Counted from the first letter of the stretch, positions 21,086 to 32,529 are shown. The stretch: 64,000 bases of DNA from Closterium sp. NIES-65 (GCA_948144175.1 CANXME010002012.1:62001-126000), one strand, 5' to 3'. Program-made: numbers and translations. The notes: generated from the letters alone by a model not told the origin.

Positions 21086-21624
21086 GTCTTCTTGATGTAT
21101 TGAGTGTTGAAGAAGAGTGACTTTTTAACTCTAACTGCTCTCATACCATGTTGGGCTGAAACGCACTAGGATCTTTTGTAGAGTTGAAGTCTGAGTAAAT
21201 GATGTAATAGCGGAAGCGTTGAATAAAGTCCTTGAACCACCTTGCGCTGGTATGTGAGGGCAAAGTAAGTTGATTAAAGCAAAGAGATACAGGAATATAT
21301 ATGAGTATAGAGAATATGAAGAGACATTATAACTACTTTACTGTTGCGGTTCGATACAGTGCGACTCGGGCAACTGCTTAATGTCGAGTCAGTTGTATGT
21401 CCTTGCTGTCGCGCTGCATTTGTCAGGTCAAAGGTCGCTGACCTTTGACTTTTTCGTAACCTCCAGCGGTTACGTTAACCTCTGAGGGTTGACTCGCGGT
21501 GCTTAGATTTGAGTTGCTTCGCTTGTGTCTTGGAGTTTCGATACGACAGAGGCGCTTAAACTATTTGTTCCCAACAAACCTAACCAAAGTGCACATTGCA
21601 CCCACATGCTTGAAACACGTCCAA

Positions 21625-23633
21625 TCACATCACCCGTTTCACCTTCCCACACAGTGCGTCCACGCTCTTAGCATGACCTGTGGCAGCGAACCAGCCCAAC
21701 GTAAATTGCATATTCATTGAAGCGGTAAGCCCTTCCTTTTCCACTGGGCCGTTTTCATACGCTGTACTAAAGGTGTAGCGCTTGCGGCGACCAGCCTTGT
21801 CGCTTGTTACGTTAACCCAGGTCACCGGAAAACAATTTATTTGTAAGCAGGAAGTGCCGCTGCCTATGAAAGGGCTGGTTCCCCCAGATTTTAAGTTCAT
21901 CGCGAGCACTCTGTAGGAGACATAGTAAGTAGTTGCAGAGTACCTGTAAAGCGGACACGGGAGTTGGCAGTCTCGGAAAGGCGTGAGGACATGAGAGTAC
22001 CATATCAGTCATGCTCCCTCCCAAGCTTCAAATCGCAAGCAAGACCCCAGCGAGATCAGCCAAAATCAGACCAAAATCAGATGAAAATCAGCAAAGAACG
22101 GCCATAACAGAGGAGCATTGGGAGCACTTGCACCGGAGTGGAAAAATACGCTAGGTGATGAGCACAGGTCCACTGGAGGAGCCAGAAACCCGAACCCCCT
22201 TTGAGACTCGTTAGTGTCTGAGAATCCGCAGCATCAATTCCTCACTGATGGCTCACTAGTTCTTCCGCAAACGAGTTCTTACCTCGTCGCCTTTTGAGGC
22301 GTCACAAAATTTGAGACAGCATTGATTCCTCGCCTCACTGATGACTCACAAATTTTGCGGAACGAGTTCTTACCTTTTCGCCTTGATGACAATTTTCTCC
22401 GATGCTCCGGCGTCGCCCGTTACCTTTCCATTGGTCTTCGTAGGTGTCAACTTCACCAAGTATTTCACTGTATATGAAAAGGGAGGTGAGGGGGGGGGGG
22501 GAATAATGCTGGTGAGCCAATTAGGGTTGAGAAGATTCCCAACAAATCACACGTTAGCATTCGAGAAGCTTTTTTTTTTCAGTCAACTCAAAACACACCA
22601 ATCAGGGTGAAGAAAGATCTTTAGAAGCTGTGCTTCCATACAATGGCACTTTAGAAGCTGGAAACATCATCTGCAAGCATAATCATGCTTGCCGTGCGTG
22701 CAAGCAATCATTTGACTATGTTACTAAGGAGCGGCGCATGGAGTGAAGGCAAGCCGCGGCACTCGACGCTTTTTGAGTCGACTGGAAATGCATATCACCA
22801 AGCGTGCATTTAATTGATTAAATCCATGAGCAGCGCATTCAATCAAGGCGAGCTCATGCAATCAACTAAGGAGCAGCCTCTAAAGAAGGTTGCTTGTGAG
22901 ACGTCTCAACACCTACCGTCTTTCACGTTGTATGCGTGCAACAATCGACTAAGCCAAGAAGCAGGTCATGCAGTGAAGGCAAGCGGCACTCACTGACGTT
23001 CTTCCCTTTCCAAACCAGATACGGAAGATTGCTTGTGAGACGTGGCTTCAGGAGCACCTTATGCAAGGAAGGCAAGCTCATGCAATCGACGAAGTCAGGA
23101 AGCAGCTCTTTCAGTGAAGGCAAGCGGCACGACACTCACTGACGGTCTTCCCTTTTTTCACCAGCGGCTTGGACTGTGCGGCGAAAGGTACAACGGCGGC
23201 GCCGTTGCTCGGTGGGTCGAGTGGCGCGAGGGATGAAGCGGGGGACGCGCCGCCGGTAGTGAAGAGCGCCGCACCTGGAGGGAGGGAGGTAGACAGACAG
23301 GCAGACAGGCACGCACGCGGGCAGGCAGGCAGGCAGCACGAGAGAGCATGACCTTTGAGTCGACTTAAAAGGCAGGCAGGCAGCACGAGAGAGCATGACC
23401 CGCAAACGTCGACTCAGCCGCCAGTTTTCAAAAACCCTAAAAGTTATCCAGCGGTTGTGTCTGTCCGCGACTTGCTAAAGCAGCGCCGCTGAAAATTTCT
23501 CGCGTCATCTACAATGTGGCATGAACCGAGTAAGTGCAACACGAGTGGCACGAACTGAGAATCCACATGCTCACGGTTAGTAGTAGAAGAGCCGCTTACA
23601 GAGGAGGACGCAGAGGAGAAACGCGCGCTCCAT
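21625..23633 (-). CDS. Small secreted protein of unknown family (four exons)
   Basis: Minus-strand exons are 23633-23600, 23274-23140, 22467-22374 and 21943-21625; every junction is GT-AG and in phase, giving 193 residues. The start MERAFLLCVLLCAALFTTGG is a typical signal peptide, split by intron 1. The mature part has a Pro/Ala linker, then GKTVMKYLVKLTPTKTNGKV, a Lys-rich stretch (KIVIKAKRYSATTYYVSYRV) and a C-terminal part with three Cys (SCLQINC, ALCGK). Alternating polar and hydrophobic residues suggest a beta-rich domain. I do not recognise the family. Export to the cell wall or medium is inferred from the signal peptide only. Introns 2 and 3 carry copies of the exon 2 and exon 3 ends with donors. 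A retrotransposon lies ~50 bp past the stop. Confidence 0.62.
22225..22385 (-). repeat. Duplicate of exon 3 end of the secreted-protein gene
   Basis: The exon 3 end and donor (coding strand GGCGAAAAG|GTAAGAACTCGTT, 22362-22385) recurs at ~22267-22290 as GGCGACGAG|GTAAGAACTCGTT. Surrounding CTCACTGATG-type sequence is also duplicated. A TTTTGAGGCGTCACAAAA dyad (22292-22309) lies between the two copies. Confidence 0.75.
22855..23150 (-). repeat. Tandem copies of exon 2 end of the secreted-protein gene
   Basis: The AAGGGAAGACCGTCA|GTGAG exon 2 end (near 23140) recurs as AAGGGAAGAACGTCA|GTGAG near 22993. A third, weaker unit is near 22900. Units of ~130 bp share GGCAAGC(T/G) and CATGCAATCGACTAAG-like motifs. 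A TTGTGAGACGTCTCAACA dyad occurs at 22894-22911. Confidence 0.7.
23324..23400. repeat. Palindrome between exact 30-bp direct copies
   Basis: Identical 30-bp copies (start GGCAGGCAGGCAGCACG) are at 23324-23353 and 23371-23400. Between them is only TTTGAGTCGACTTAAAA, which with neighbouring CC/GG forms a 21-bp dyad (23352-23372). It lies in intron 1 of the secreted-protein gene. Confidence 0.92.
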
Positions 23634-24673
23634 GGCTATGCCTCGGGAAGATCGACACAGTGCCTGGGGAAGATCGAGACGTTCAACGTGGCTGCTGCGG
23701 GTTCTCGGTGGATTGACAAATTCAACGTGGCCTCGGACTTACTATGGAGTCGGACTTGGTTCTAAGTGAAGTGCCTCAACTACTAGCTGGTAGGGGCCTC
23801 ATTATAGAAAAACACGCGTGAGTCGTGCCGCAGCGCGACAACCGGAGCTATGCAAGACCTGCGTGCGCGAGGCAAGCTGCACGAGGCAAGCTGCGCGAGG
23901 CAGGCTGCGCGAGGCAAGCTGCGCGAGGCGCATGTGGAGCGACTGATCTCAACCGCCATGGTTGCCTCCCCAAGGCCCACGTCGACATGCCGCGACGCGG
24001 TCTATTGTGGCAACCCCTTGCGGTGACATTGACGGCACCCCCTGGGGGTGCTTTTTAAGATGGCGGGAGAACCGTTAGTTCCCGTAACAGCCGCCTTCGC
24101 CGCATTCGGCTGAGAGAACCGTTAGTTCCCAAAACTCGGTGCGTTAGCAATAGAGGGAAGACGTCGCCCGAATCCCTCCACGAAAACACGTTCGCCCTTG
24201 CGGGTTTTCCTCGGAGGGATTTTCGTTTTCCCGCAGTTGCCTAGCAGGGCACGCGAGGGGCGGGAGCCACCCACCCCCCGCCCGAAACGAGCCTCGCCAG
24301 CTCGGAGTGACGCGAGGTGGTCCCCCTCGAGCTAGCGTTGACCCCACGTGCTCCCCCCCGTCTGCACAACCCCGCCTGCACCAACCCCCCTGTCCGTCGA
24401 GTAAATCCGCATCCGTCGACGGATTCCATCTCGACTCGACCGAAAGTGGTGCAGAGAAAAGCGTGGCATAAGCGCCCCACAGACCAATTCGGTACAGAGC
24501 ACAGCTGCAACTGAAATAAAAGCGTATACGTAAACAGATAAATACATAAGTTTCAATGGGCAAACTTGATAAGGAATAGGAGGCACAAAAAAAGGGGACA
24601 TTCCCTACAATTCTCATTAATACTTATATCATCAATTTTAATCTTATTCATGCGCAGCTGCCAGGTAGAACAT
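23634..24673. other. Upstream region of the secreted-protein gene
   Basis: No coding exon is recognised. A 14-bp minisatellite (CGCGAGGCAAGCTG) lies at about 23866-23935. The phrase GAACCGTTAGTTCCC occurs twice (about 24070 and 24117), again a short tandem duplication. The left end of element A begins at 24674. Confidence 0.45.
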
Positions 24674-25033
24674 CTGTAGTGGAGTAGACAATATGGGGTA
24701 CAACACTTCTAGGTTTTCCTACTGTGAAGAATGAGAACGAGGATGAATGAACTATGAATGAAGTGAGTACATATAGGAAACCCTAATTGGGTTGTACCCC
24801 CTATGGGATACCCCACTATAGCCTACACAACAGCATAAGCTATAATGTTCTGACACACCCCCATAGGCAAAGTGGGGGAGAACAAGGGGTCACAAGACCA
24901 GTCAAGCAAAGCTCAGGGTGGATTACAAAGTCACCAAACAGTCCGAGCACAAGGTCAAGGCCACAAGGCCAGTTCACAAGCAAAAGGAGACATATATATA
25001 TATATATATATGTATACACGAGTACAAGCAAGG

Positions 25034-26338
25034 TCAAGAGGTGAGCAAGTGAGGTAAGACAGGTACAAGTCCCAGCTGAGTGCAGAAGCGCTGATGATCA
25101 CAAGGCGGAAGTGCCTTGGTGAAAACATCAGCAGTGTTGGCCTCAGAGGCCACGTAAGCAAGTCGCAGCTGACCACGCTGCTGCAGCTCACGAGCAAGGA
25201 AGTAGCGGAGAGCAATGTACTTTGTTCTGTGCTCCAAGCGCTGCTCTCGACACAAGGCCAGCATGGCCTTGTTGTCTACGTACAGCACTGGAGGAGAACG
25301 AGGCGGCTCTCCAAGGTCACTCAGCACGTAGGTGAGCCAGCGAAGCTCCTGTGCAGCCATGGCCCCGGCGTAGATCTCAGCCTCACAACTGGAGCCGAGA
25401 ACTGAAGACGAGCGAGTAGCCCTCCACGAGACAGAGCCAGAACCAAGACTGAAGGTGTACCCCTGTGACGACCGTTGTGTAGCCTGGTCGTCAGCCCAAG
25501 AAGCGTCCGCGTGGCCAATGAGGACCACTGGACTCCGCCCTCCAAGCACTAGCCCCATGCCCGACGTACTGCACAAGTAGTGCAACACCCTCTTCGCTGC
25601 ACCCATGTGCTCTGGTCGGTGTCTCCCAGGAGCAACATAGCGTGCAAGAATGCTAAGAGGGTATGCAAGGTCAGGTCGAGTGCAGGTCATCAGGTACATG
25701 AGGCAGCCAACAAGCTCTGGGTACTGGCCACTCGACTCTACGGACTCATCCGAAGGCAGAGCTGAGAGCGAGTGGCGAGTAGCCAGAGGAGTGGCCTGAG
25801 GCGAGGAGTACGTGAAGCCGAAGCGCTGAAGGACCTGCTGCACCATATGTGACTGAGTCAAGGTAATGGTGCGGCGTGCTCTGTCGCGAGTTTTCTGCAA
25901 GCCAAGGTAGCTGCGCAGTTCACCCAGGTCTGTGCACGTGTGTCGCTTCAGCAGCTCGGACTTCACGTAGGCGAGTCCAGCAGTGTCAGCTGTGGCAAAG
26001 ACCAAGTCGTCGACGTACACGAGGATGTAGAACGGCGGCAGAGAAGTGTCGGTGCGCAGAAACAACGACGGGTCAGCAGTAGAGGGAGCAAACCCAAGAG
26101 CCGCAAGCGTAGTCCTCAGTGTGTCGTGCCACTCACGCGGTGCCTGGCGGAGACCGTAGAGTGGCCGTCGGAGGCTCCACTGGGTGCCAGGAGGGAAAGT
26201 CCCAGTGAAGCCAGACGGACGGCGCAGCCAGATCTCCTCGTGCAGGCTGCCCTGCAAGAAAGCAGTGCTGAAGTCAAGAGAGTGAAGCTCATAGTCGCGC
26301 TGAGCGGCTATGTGCAGCAGCACCCGAAGAGTAGTCAT
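25034..26338 (-). pseudogene. Element 2 reverse transcriptase and RNase H
   Basis: This open 434-residue frame contains the RT motifs LDFSTAFLQGSLHEEIW, YGLRQAPREWHDTL and the catalytic YVDDLVFA. RNase H follows with HADASWADDQATQRS, SSCEAEIYAGAMAAQELRWL and YVDNKAMLAL, and ends LLTS. It is itself intact but cut from upstream pol by a stop just before it (~26383), in the DFS-QQGVDCFQ region. Confidence 0.9.
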
Positions 26339-26560
26339 CTTCGGGGTGGGAGAGAAAGTCTGAAAGCAGTCAACTCCCTGTTGCTAACTGAAGTCACGAG
26401 CGACGTACCGCGCCTTGAAGATAGGTGGAGAGCCAGGCGGCCGCTTCACCCTGAAGATCCACATGCCACTGACGATGTTCGCCCCAGGAGGGGGAACCGC
26501 GTCAACGTAGGTGCCTGTGGAGTTCCAGGAAGCCATCTCTGCATCCATAGCTGCCTGCCA

Positions 26561-27781
26561 CTAAGAGGAGTAGGGACCCTCTACAGTGTCCGCGTAAGAA
26601 CGCGGAGTAGGGATGTCTAGTGCATCCGGGTCTCCCTCAGGGGCAAGTAGTACGGACGCGAGATGAGGTGAAGCAGCACCCAGACACTGGAACTCCTCCT
26701 GCCTGTCCTCAAGGACGTCCGTGCCAAGAGCACACTCACCCCCGACGGACGGAGGACAGACAGACGCAGACTCAGCAACAAGACTAGCAGCGTAGTCCAG
26801 ACGACAGCGAGCAGCAAAGTCGACGAGCTCAACAACAAGAGCAGACGCAGCAGTGGACTCAAAAGAGGGGTCACTGATGACAGTAGCAAGAAGACGCATG
26901 ACAGTAGGACTGGCAGCACGAAGAGAGTCCGACTCCGGGTCGGCAAGCGCAAGAAGAGAGGACTCAGGAGGAGAAGGCAAAGGGGCATGCAGAGGAGCAG
27001 TGGACGGACGCAGAGACATCCGGTGCGTGCCAGGGACAGGAGGAGGACGCTGACGCGAACTGCGACCACTAGCACGAGCAGCACGAACAGGCGACGCGGG
27101 ACGAGACGCAGGCTCACGACGCTCAGCAAGACCTCTAGTAGGACCAGCGTAATGAGAGGGAGCAGGCAGTGGGGAGGTGGGCTCTAATAGTGACTGCGAC
27201 GGGACAGGCGGTGGACACTCAACCGAAGGAGGAAGACCAAGAACCTGTTGAAGGAGCGGAACGAAGTACGGCCGAGGCCGTGCGGGGACTCCAACCACAG
27301 CAGGGACAGCACCAACACCCTCATCGGCAGCACCAGCGCCAACACCACCTCCAGCGGCAGGACCTCCAGCCGCAGGACCTCCAGGCGCACCAGTAGCAGG
27401 ACCACCGCCAGGACAGACAGCAGCAGTCTCACCACCAACACCCTCAGCAGCTCCAGCTCCAGTGGGACCCGCAGGCCCAGCAGCTCCGGGACCAGCGGCA
27501 CCAGCACCCTCAGCGGTCGAAGAAGCTCCAGCACCAGTAGTACGCCTCCAGCGGCGAGCAAACCACTCGCGCAGCTCCTGTGGAGAGAGCGGCTCCCGCC
27601 GAGACGGAGCAACCTGAGAACCTCCAGGCCCAGCACCGCCAGACGCCACAAGGGGAGGTCCAGCACCCGCAGGCTCCGCACAACCAGGCTCAGCAGCCCC
27701 AGACGCAGCACCCCCAGGCTCAGCAGCTCCTGACGTAGCACCCCCAGACTCAGCACCCCCAGGCTCAGCAGCTCCAGACAC
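26561..27781 (-). pseudogene. Element 2 pol linker region (Gly/Ala/Pro-rich)
   Basis: The 406-residue frame between integrase and RT starts with degenerate GGAEPG-type repeats, passes through Ser/Pro-rich sequence and ends PYSS at a TAG. Element B keeps CAG at the equivalent codon and continues WQSAMDAEMASW into the RT. It is therefore part of one polyprotein, not a separate gene. Confidence 0.8.
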
Positions 27782-27808
27782 AGCACCCCCAGGCTCGGCA
27801 CCCCCAAG

Positions 27809-29656
27809 CTAAGCACCCACGCGCAGAACACCCCCAGAGTCAGCACCCCCAGGCTCAGCACCCGCAGCAGGACCAAAGTCACCAGCAACCTCGACCGGCT
27901 TGACTGCGTCTACCTGGGACACATTTGAAGTGGCAGGAACCTGAGGGGGGAGGGGGTCTACCGGGGGGGGACCTGGCACAAGGAAGTCCGGTGGTGGGGG
28001 GAGGGAAGGAGTGCGGTAGGGGAAGAGGCGGTAGAAGGGGACTGACTCGTCGAACGTGACGTCCTGGGAGGACAGAACACGACGAGAGGAGGGGTGGTAG
28101 AACTGCCACCCTGGAGCGTCTGGGGGGAAGCCAAGGAAGACACAGGGAGCAGCATGAGGGGACAGCTTGTCCGCAGACAAGTGGCGGACAAACGCCCGAG
28201 ATCCCAAGACACGGAACGCAGACGCATCGCCGACCTTCCCAGTCCACAGGAGGGCCGGGGAGGTACGGACCTTCCCCGGCCCGGAAACCCCGGGGTGAAG
28301 GTTGATCTGATGCGCCGCGTACCGGACCGCAAACGGCAACAGAAAATGGGGGGCAGCCGCATGCATCATGGACGTACCGGCAACGTCCATGACCATGCCA
28401 ATGCGGCGCTCAGCAATCCCATTTTGCTGCGGAGAGTCCGGAAGCGTAAAGGTCTGGCGGATGCCCTGTGCACGATAGTAGGCTCGTAGAAGGCCAGAGG
28501 AGAACTCTCCGCCTCGGTCAGAGTGCAGACGCAGAACAGGAAAGTCTGAGCCGAAGCTCCTCCTGAGCTGGAGACGAGCTGCGCGGATCCAGTCGATCAA
28601 CACCTCAGTGACATCACCCTTGCTGCGCAAGGGGAAGACTGTGGTGAAACGCGAGTAGTCGTCAACCACCAGCAGAAAGTAGCGCTCGTGACCCTGTCCA
28701 CGGACGCGGGCCTGGCCCCACACGTCCATGTGAAGCGTCTGCAGAGGAGCCTCTGTCGGAGGAAACTGTGAGGAGTGGGGGGCAGCCCGGAGGCGCCCCT
28801 CGACACAAGGGACACAGGAAGGTCCTGGCCCCGAAGGAAGGGGAGGGAGAGACCGGGGAAGACCAGAGACAAGGACACGGGAAGCCATGTCCCTGAGACG
28901 GGGCAAGGAGGGGTGGCCAAGACGGTGGTGCCAGAGGAGAGTCTCGTGAGACAGGAGGCGACACGAGCAGGGGGCAGACTCAGGACCAGACCTGGACGCA
29001 GCATCAAACACCTGACGCGACGCAGCTACCTGGCCAGTCACAGGGACAGGAGGAGACTCAGTGGTCAGGGTGTAGAGGCTCGACCCCGGCCGACGGGAGA
29101 ACGTGGCCAGGTGCCGACCTGTGCGCGCGTCTGTGCAGTGGGTCACCCGCTGACTCGCAGGAGTAAACTTGTGAACCCCCGCATCCTGTAGGGCAGCACC
29201 ACTCACCAAGTTCGTCGAGAACGAGGGGAGGTACAGACCAGACAGGGCGCCCGAGGGGGCAGCTGGACACGGTAGGACAGTGGAGAAGTGAGAGAGGACA
29301 GGACCCCCAGAGGGGTCAGCCAGGGAGACCGCAACCGGCCGGCCAAGCGGCGTGAGTGTGGTGCGGTTCCGAAAGAAGGAGCGAGAAGCCCCAGAGTCAA
29401 GTGTAAAGGTGAGGGAGGCCGAAGCCGACGTGGTACCTAAGAGCGCAGCCTCACCAGTACCTGAGAGCGCAGCCTCACCAGCACCCGAGAGCGCAGCAGT
29501 GTCACACGCACCTAGCGCAGCCGTACCAATGCCCGGGTTGGGCGGGAAACACCGGTAACAGTCACCCTCATCACTAGTAGACACAGCATACATGGCAGCA
29601 AGGATAGCATCAAAGTCTAGCTCAAAGATCGCCACACCAGCTCTAGAAAGGTCTCC
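27809..29656 (-). pseudogene. Element 2 protease and integrase
   Basis: The frame follows gag after a TGG-to-TGA stop (relative to element A). It carries the aspartic protease motif FTLDSGASRSFF, the integrase zinc-binding part (HHRLGHPSLPRL, CVPCVEGR) and the DDE core (HMDVWG, YFLLVVDDYSRF, LHSDRGGEFSS, QQNGIAERRIGM). It stops at a TAG near 27809. Confidence 0.9.
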
Positions 29657-30922
29657 TCAGCGGGGGATCTCAGAAGCGTCAGGGAACTGCTGACGCCAAG
29701 CGTCCGTCAGGCGGCCAAAGCAGCGCCGGGTGGAGTGGGCACCCCCACACTGCTCACCCGCGCGGTCGCCGCTGCGAAGAACGTAGGTGCACGGGCTAAA
29801 GCCTCCACCACTCTGACTCTGCGTGTACCACTCACGGAGTTGCTGAGGCGTGGGGACGTCCCGAGCACGCTGCTGCTGGTGCTGCCGCGGACCACCACTA
29901 GAGCCGCTCCGCTGCGGGGCACTACCCCGACCAGCTCCACCTCCTCCGCCACCACCGCCTCCACCTCCGCCACTACCACCGCCTCCGCTCCCACCGCCTC
30001 CGCCGCCACCACCTCCGCCGCCGCTGCCGCCGCCACCGCCACCACTCCCGCCACCACTCCCACCGCCACCCCCACTCCCTCCGCCGCCTCCACCGCCACC
30101 TCCACCGCCCCCGCCAGCTCCACCCGCGCCCTTGCCCCCCTTGCCCTTGCCAGGGCGGCGTCTCCCGCTAGGGGCAGACGCCGCGCCGACCGACTCAAGA
30201 CCAAGCAGGTCGGCAGCAGCAGCAGAGGCAATAGAGGGCAGCAGGGGGGAAGGAGAACACCCCTCAAAGATGGGGGTGCGCGGGTCACCACGAGAGGCTC
30301 CTACAGCGACTATGCTCTTCTCCGCCGCTAGGAGGGCCTTCTCGAGGAGGTTGACAGTGAGGGTGGTGGGACAGACTGAGAGGAAGTGGTCCCTGACTAC
30401 GCGAAGGGAGTGAGGGAGACGAGTGACTATGTAATAGAGAGCAATGTACATGGGGGGGGGGTTCTTGGCGCAGAGATCAGCAGCAAGGGCGGCGCGGTAG
30501 CGAGTGTCACTAGTGCGGAGGTGCGTAATGAGGTCAGCGATAGTGGGAAAGGCAGTGAGATCAGGAAAGAGGTACGGTAGCATGAGACGGCTTTGTGCAG
30601 CAGTGGCAGGAGAAGAGTAGTGCGCAACGACAGCGTCGTACAAGGTCTGAGCACTCTTGTACTGACTAAAGTGCGCGCGCTCAGTGGTGGGCAAGTGGCG
30701 ACGCACAGCAAGACGTGCAGCAGCATCGCGGGTGGCCCACTGAGAGCGAACAGTGGGGTCAGCATCAGCAGCAGGAGCAGGAGAGGCGCCAGAGGTGAGG
30801 TCAAAGAGGGAAAGACCGTCCGCCCTATCGCACTGTAAAAACAACTGCAAGTCGTCGACCCAGACCTCAAAGTCAATGGCTCGACCCTCAGCGTCAAAAG
30901 CGAGGACACTGGGGGTAGCCAT
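29657..30922 (-). CDS. Element 2 gag protein
   Basis: An intact 421-residue frame starts MATPSVLAFDAEGRAIDF. Residues 1-~200 are the helical copia gag domain (VWVDDLQLFLQ, DLTSGASPAPAAD, LITHLRTSDTRYRAAL, MYIALYYIVTRLP). A ~100-residue poly-Gly/Ser stretch follows, then a CTYVLRSGDRAGEQCGGAHS-type Cys/His segment at the place where a zinc knuckle is usual; spacing differs from the standard CCHC. It would assemble particles around the element's RNA. Confidence 0.88.
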   Translation of the reverse strand: MATPSVLAFDAEGRAIDFEVWVDDLQLFLQCDRADGLSLFDLTSGASPAPAADADPTVRSQWATRDAAARLAVRRHLPTTERAHFSQYKSAQTLYDAVVAHYSSPATAAQSRLMLPYLFPDLTAFPTIADLITHLRTSDTRYRAALAADLCAKNPPPMYIALYYIVTRLPHSLRVVRDHFLSVCPTTLTVNLLEKALLAAEKSIVAVGASRGDPRTPIFEGCSPSPLLPSIASAAAADLLGLESVGAASAPSGRRRPGKGKGGKGAGGAGGGGGGGGGGGGGSGGGGGSGGGSGGGGGGSGGGGGGGGGGGSGGGGSGGGGGGGGGGGGAGRGSAPQRSGSSGGPRQHQQQRARDVPTPQQLREWYTQSQSGGGFSPCTYVLRSGDRAGEQCGGAHSTRRCFGRLTDAWRQQFPDASEIPR

Positions 30923-31009
30923 GACGACAGACTAGCAGTGCAAGCAGTGGGGAAGGGCACGGAGTAGCACTGGGGCGGTGCCATGCTCACCAGATAGGGC
31001 AGGTCGGGC

Positions 31010-32110
31010 GGTCCGGTAGTAGGGCGGCTCGGCAGCTCCTGGGCGGCTCGGCTGCTGCTGGGCGGCTCGGGTGCTGCGGGGCGGCTCGGCTGCTGCTGGG
31101 CGGCTCGGCAGTTGCTGGGCGGCTCGGCGGCTCCTGGGCGGCTCGGCTGCTGCTGGGCGGCTCGGCTGCTGCTGGGCGGCTCGGCAGCTCCTGGGCGGCT
31201 CGGCTGCTGCTGGGCGGCTCGGGTGCTGCGGGGCGGCTCGGCTGCTGCTGGGCGGCTCGGCAGTTGCTGGGCGGCTCGGCGGCTCCTGGGCGGCTCGGCT
31301 GCTGCTGGGCGGCTCGGCTGGTGCTGGGCAGCTCGGCTGATGCTGGGCGGCTCGGCTGATGCCGGGCGGCTAGGCTGCTGGTGGCTCGGTAGGGCGGCGG
31401 GTGGGCCGCAGGTAGGGCGGCGGGTGGGCCGCAGGTAGGGCTGCGGGTGGGCCGCAGGTAGGGCGGCGGGTGGGCCGCAGGTAGGGCGGCGGAGGGCCGC
31501 AGGTAGGGCGGCGGAGGGCCGCAGGTAGGGCGGCGGTAGGGCCGCAGGTAGGGCGGCGGGTGGGCCGCAGGTAGGGCGGCGGAGGGCCGCAGGTAGGGCG
31601 GCGGTGGGGCCGCAGGTAGGGCGGCGGGTGGGCCGCAGGTAGGGCGGCAAAGGGCCGCAGGTAGGGCGGCGGGTGGGCCGCAGGTAGGGCGGCGAAGGTC
31701 CGCAAGTAGGGCGGCGGTAGGGCCGCGTAGGTGAGGCGGCGGGGCCGCGACGTAGGGGCGGCGGAGCCGCGTAGGTGGGGGCGGCAGGGGCCGCGTAGGT
31801 AAGGGCGGCGGGGCCGCTCAGGTAAGGGCGGCGGGGCCGCGTTGCTGAGGCGGCGGGGCCGCGTAGGTTGGGCGGCGGGGCCGCGTAGGTGAGGCGGCAG
31901 GGCCGCGTAGGTGAGGCGGGGGGGCCTCGATGTAGGGGCGGCGGAGCCGCGTAGGTGAGGGTGGCAGGGGCCGCGTAGGTAAGGGCGGCGGGGCCGCTCA
32001 GGTTAGGGCGGCAGGGCCGCGTTGCTGAGGCGGCGGGGCCGCGACGGAAGGGCGGCGGGGCCGCGTAGGTGAGGGCGGCACAACGGGCCGCTAGGGGCGA
32101 CACGGAGGGT
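31010..32110 (-). repeat. GC-rich leader repeats of element 2
   Basis: Between the primer site and gag lie two blocks: GGGCGGCTCGGCTGCTGCT units (~31015-31380) and GGGCCGCAGGTAGGGCGGCG units (~31385-31735), then looser GGCGGGGCCGCGTAGG units to ~32090. Long frames through these blocks are a result of the repeat periods and composition. Elements A (32530-33270) and B (44530-45290) have related leaders. Confidence 0.8.
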
Positions 32111-32529
32111 CGCTAAAAAAAAAAAGGGCGCGCCTCGGGGCGCGCTTCGGTGGGCCCTAGAAACAGTCCCTAGGAGGGGACCTGCTCTGATACTATGTGA
32201 AGAATGAGAACGAGGATGAATGAACTATGAATGAAGTGAGTACATATAGGAAACCCTAATTGGGTTGTACCCCCTATGGGATACCCCACTAAAGCCTACA
32301 CAACAGCATAAGCTATAATGTTCTGACACCTACTTGTACCCACCTCTTTCGTAGTTCATTCATTCCTCATTATTTCACATGGTATAGAGCAGGTTCCCTA
32401 GTGGGAACGCTTCCTTGGGCCCACCACTGAATTTTTTTTCTGACCGGAGCGCCAGACGCTTCTGCCCGAGGCGCGCCTTGTAGGCCGCCCTTCCGTCGAG
32501 GTCCCTTAGAGGCCCCTCCCACATCCCCC

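Larger units (their letters stand above)
18396..21576 (-). mobile_element. Element 1: internally deleted Ty1/copia retrotransposon
   Basis: LTRs are at 18396-18821 and 21152-21576 (~425 bp, TG...CA ends, a few differences). The 5-bp TSD AACCT is at 18391-18395 and 21577-21581. On the coding (minus) strand a tRNA-iMet-type primer site (TGGTATGAGAGC) follows the 5' LTR, and a purine tract (GAAGCGAAGGGGAG) precedes the 3' LTR. The interior is only ~2.3 kb: a gag-like frame runs almost directly into reverse transcriptase with no protease or integrase. The element lies about 50 bp beyond the stop codon of the secreted-protein gene. Confidence 0.93.
24723..32328 (-). mobile_element. Element 2: copia retrotransposon with 133-bp LTRs, nearly complete
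   Basis: LTRs are 24723-24855 and 32196-32328 (133 bp each, almost identical, so a recent insertion). The TSD is CCTAC (24718-24722 and 32329-32333). The target is the 5' LTR of element A. On the minus strand the primer site TAGTATCAGAGCAGG follows the 5' LTR and a GCCTATGGGGGTG tract precedes the 3' LTR. The order is leader, gag, protease, integrase, RT, RNase H, as in Ty1/copia. The reading frame is interrupted by about four stops. A (TA)n run lies at ~24990-25011. Confidence 0.95.

Noticed and set aside
26561..27888. Separate long frames on both strands of the element 2 linker
   Set aside because: They are shadow frames of Gly/Ala-rich pol linker sequence; the equivalent region in B is continuous with RT in one frame.
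30427..32103. A 558-residue Pro/Arg/Ala-rich frame across the leader and gag of element 2
   Set aside because: It overlaps gag in another frame and is built from GC-rich tandem units whose composition keeps frames open; no motif and no conservation of the frame in elements A or B.
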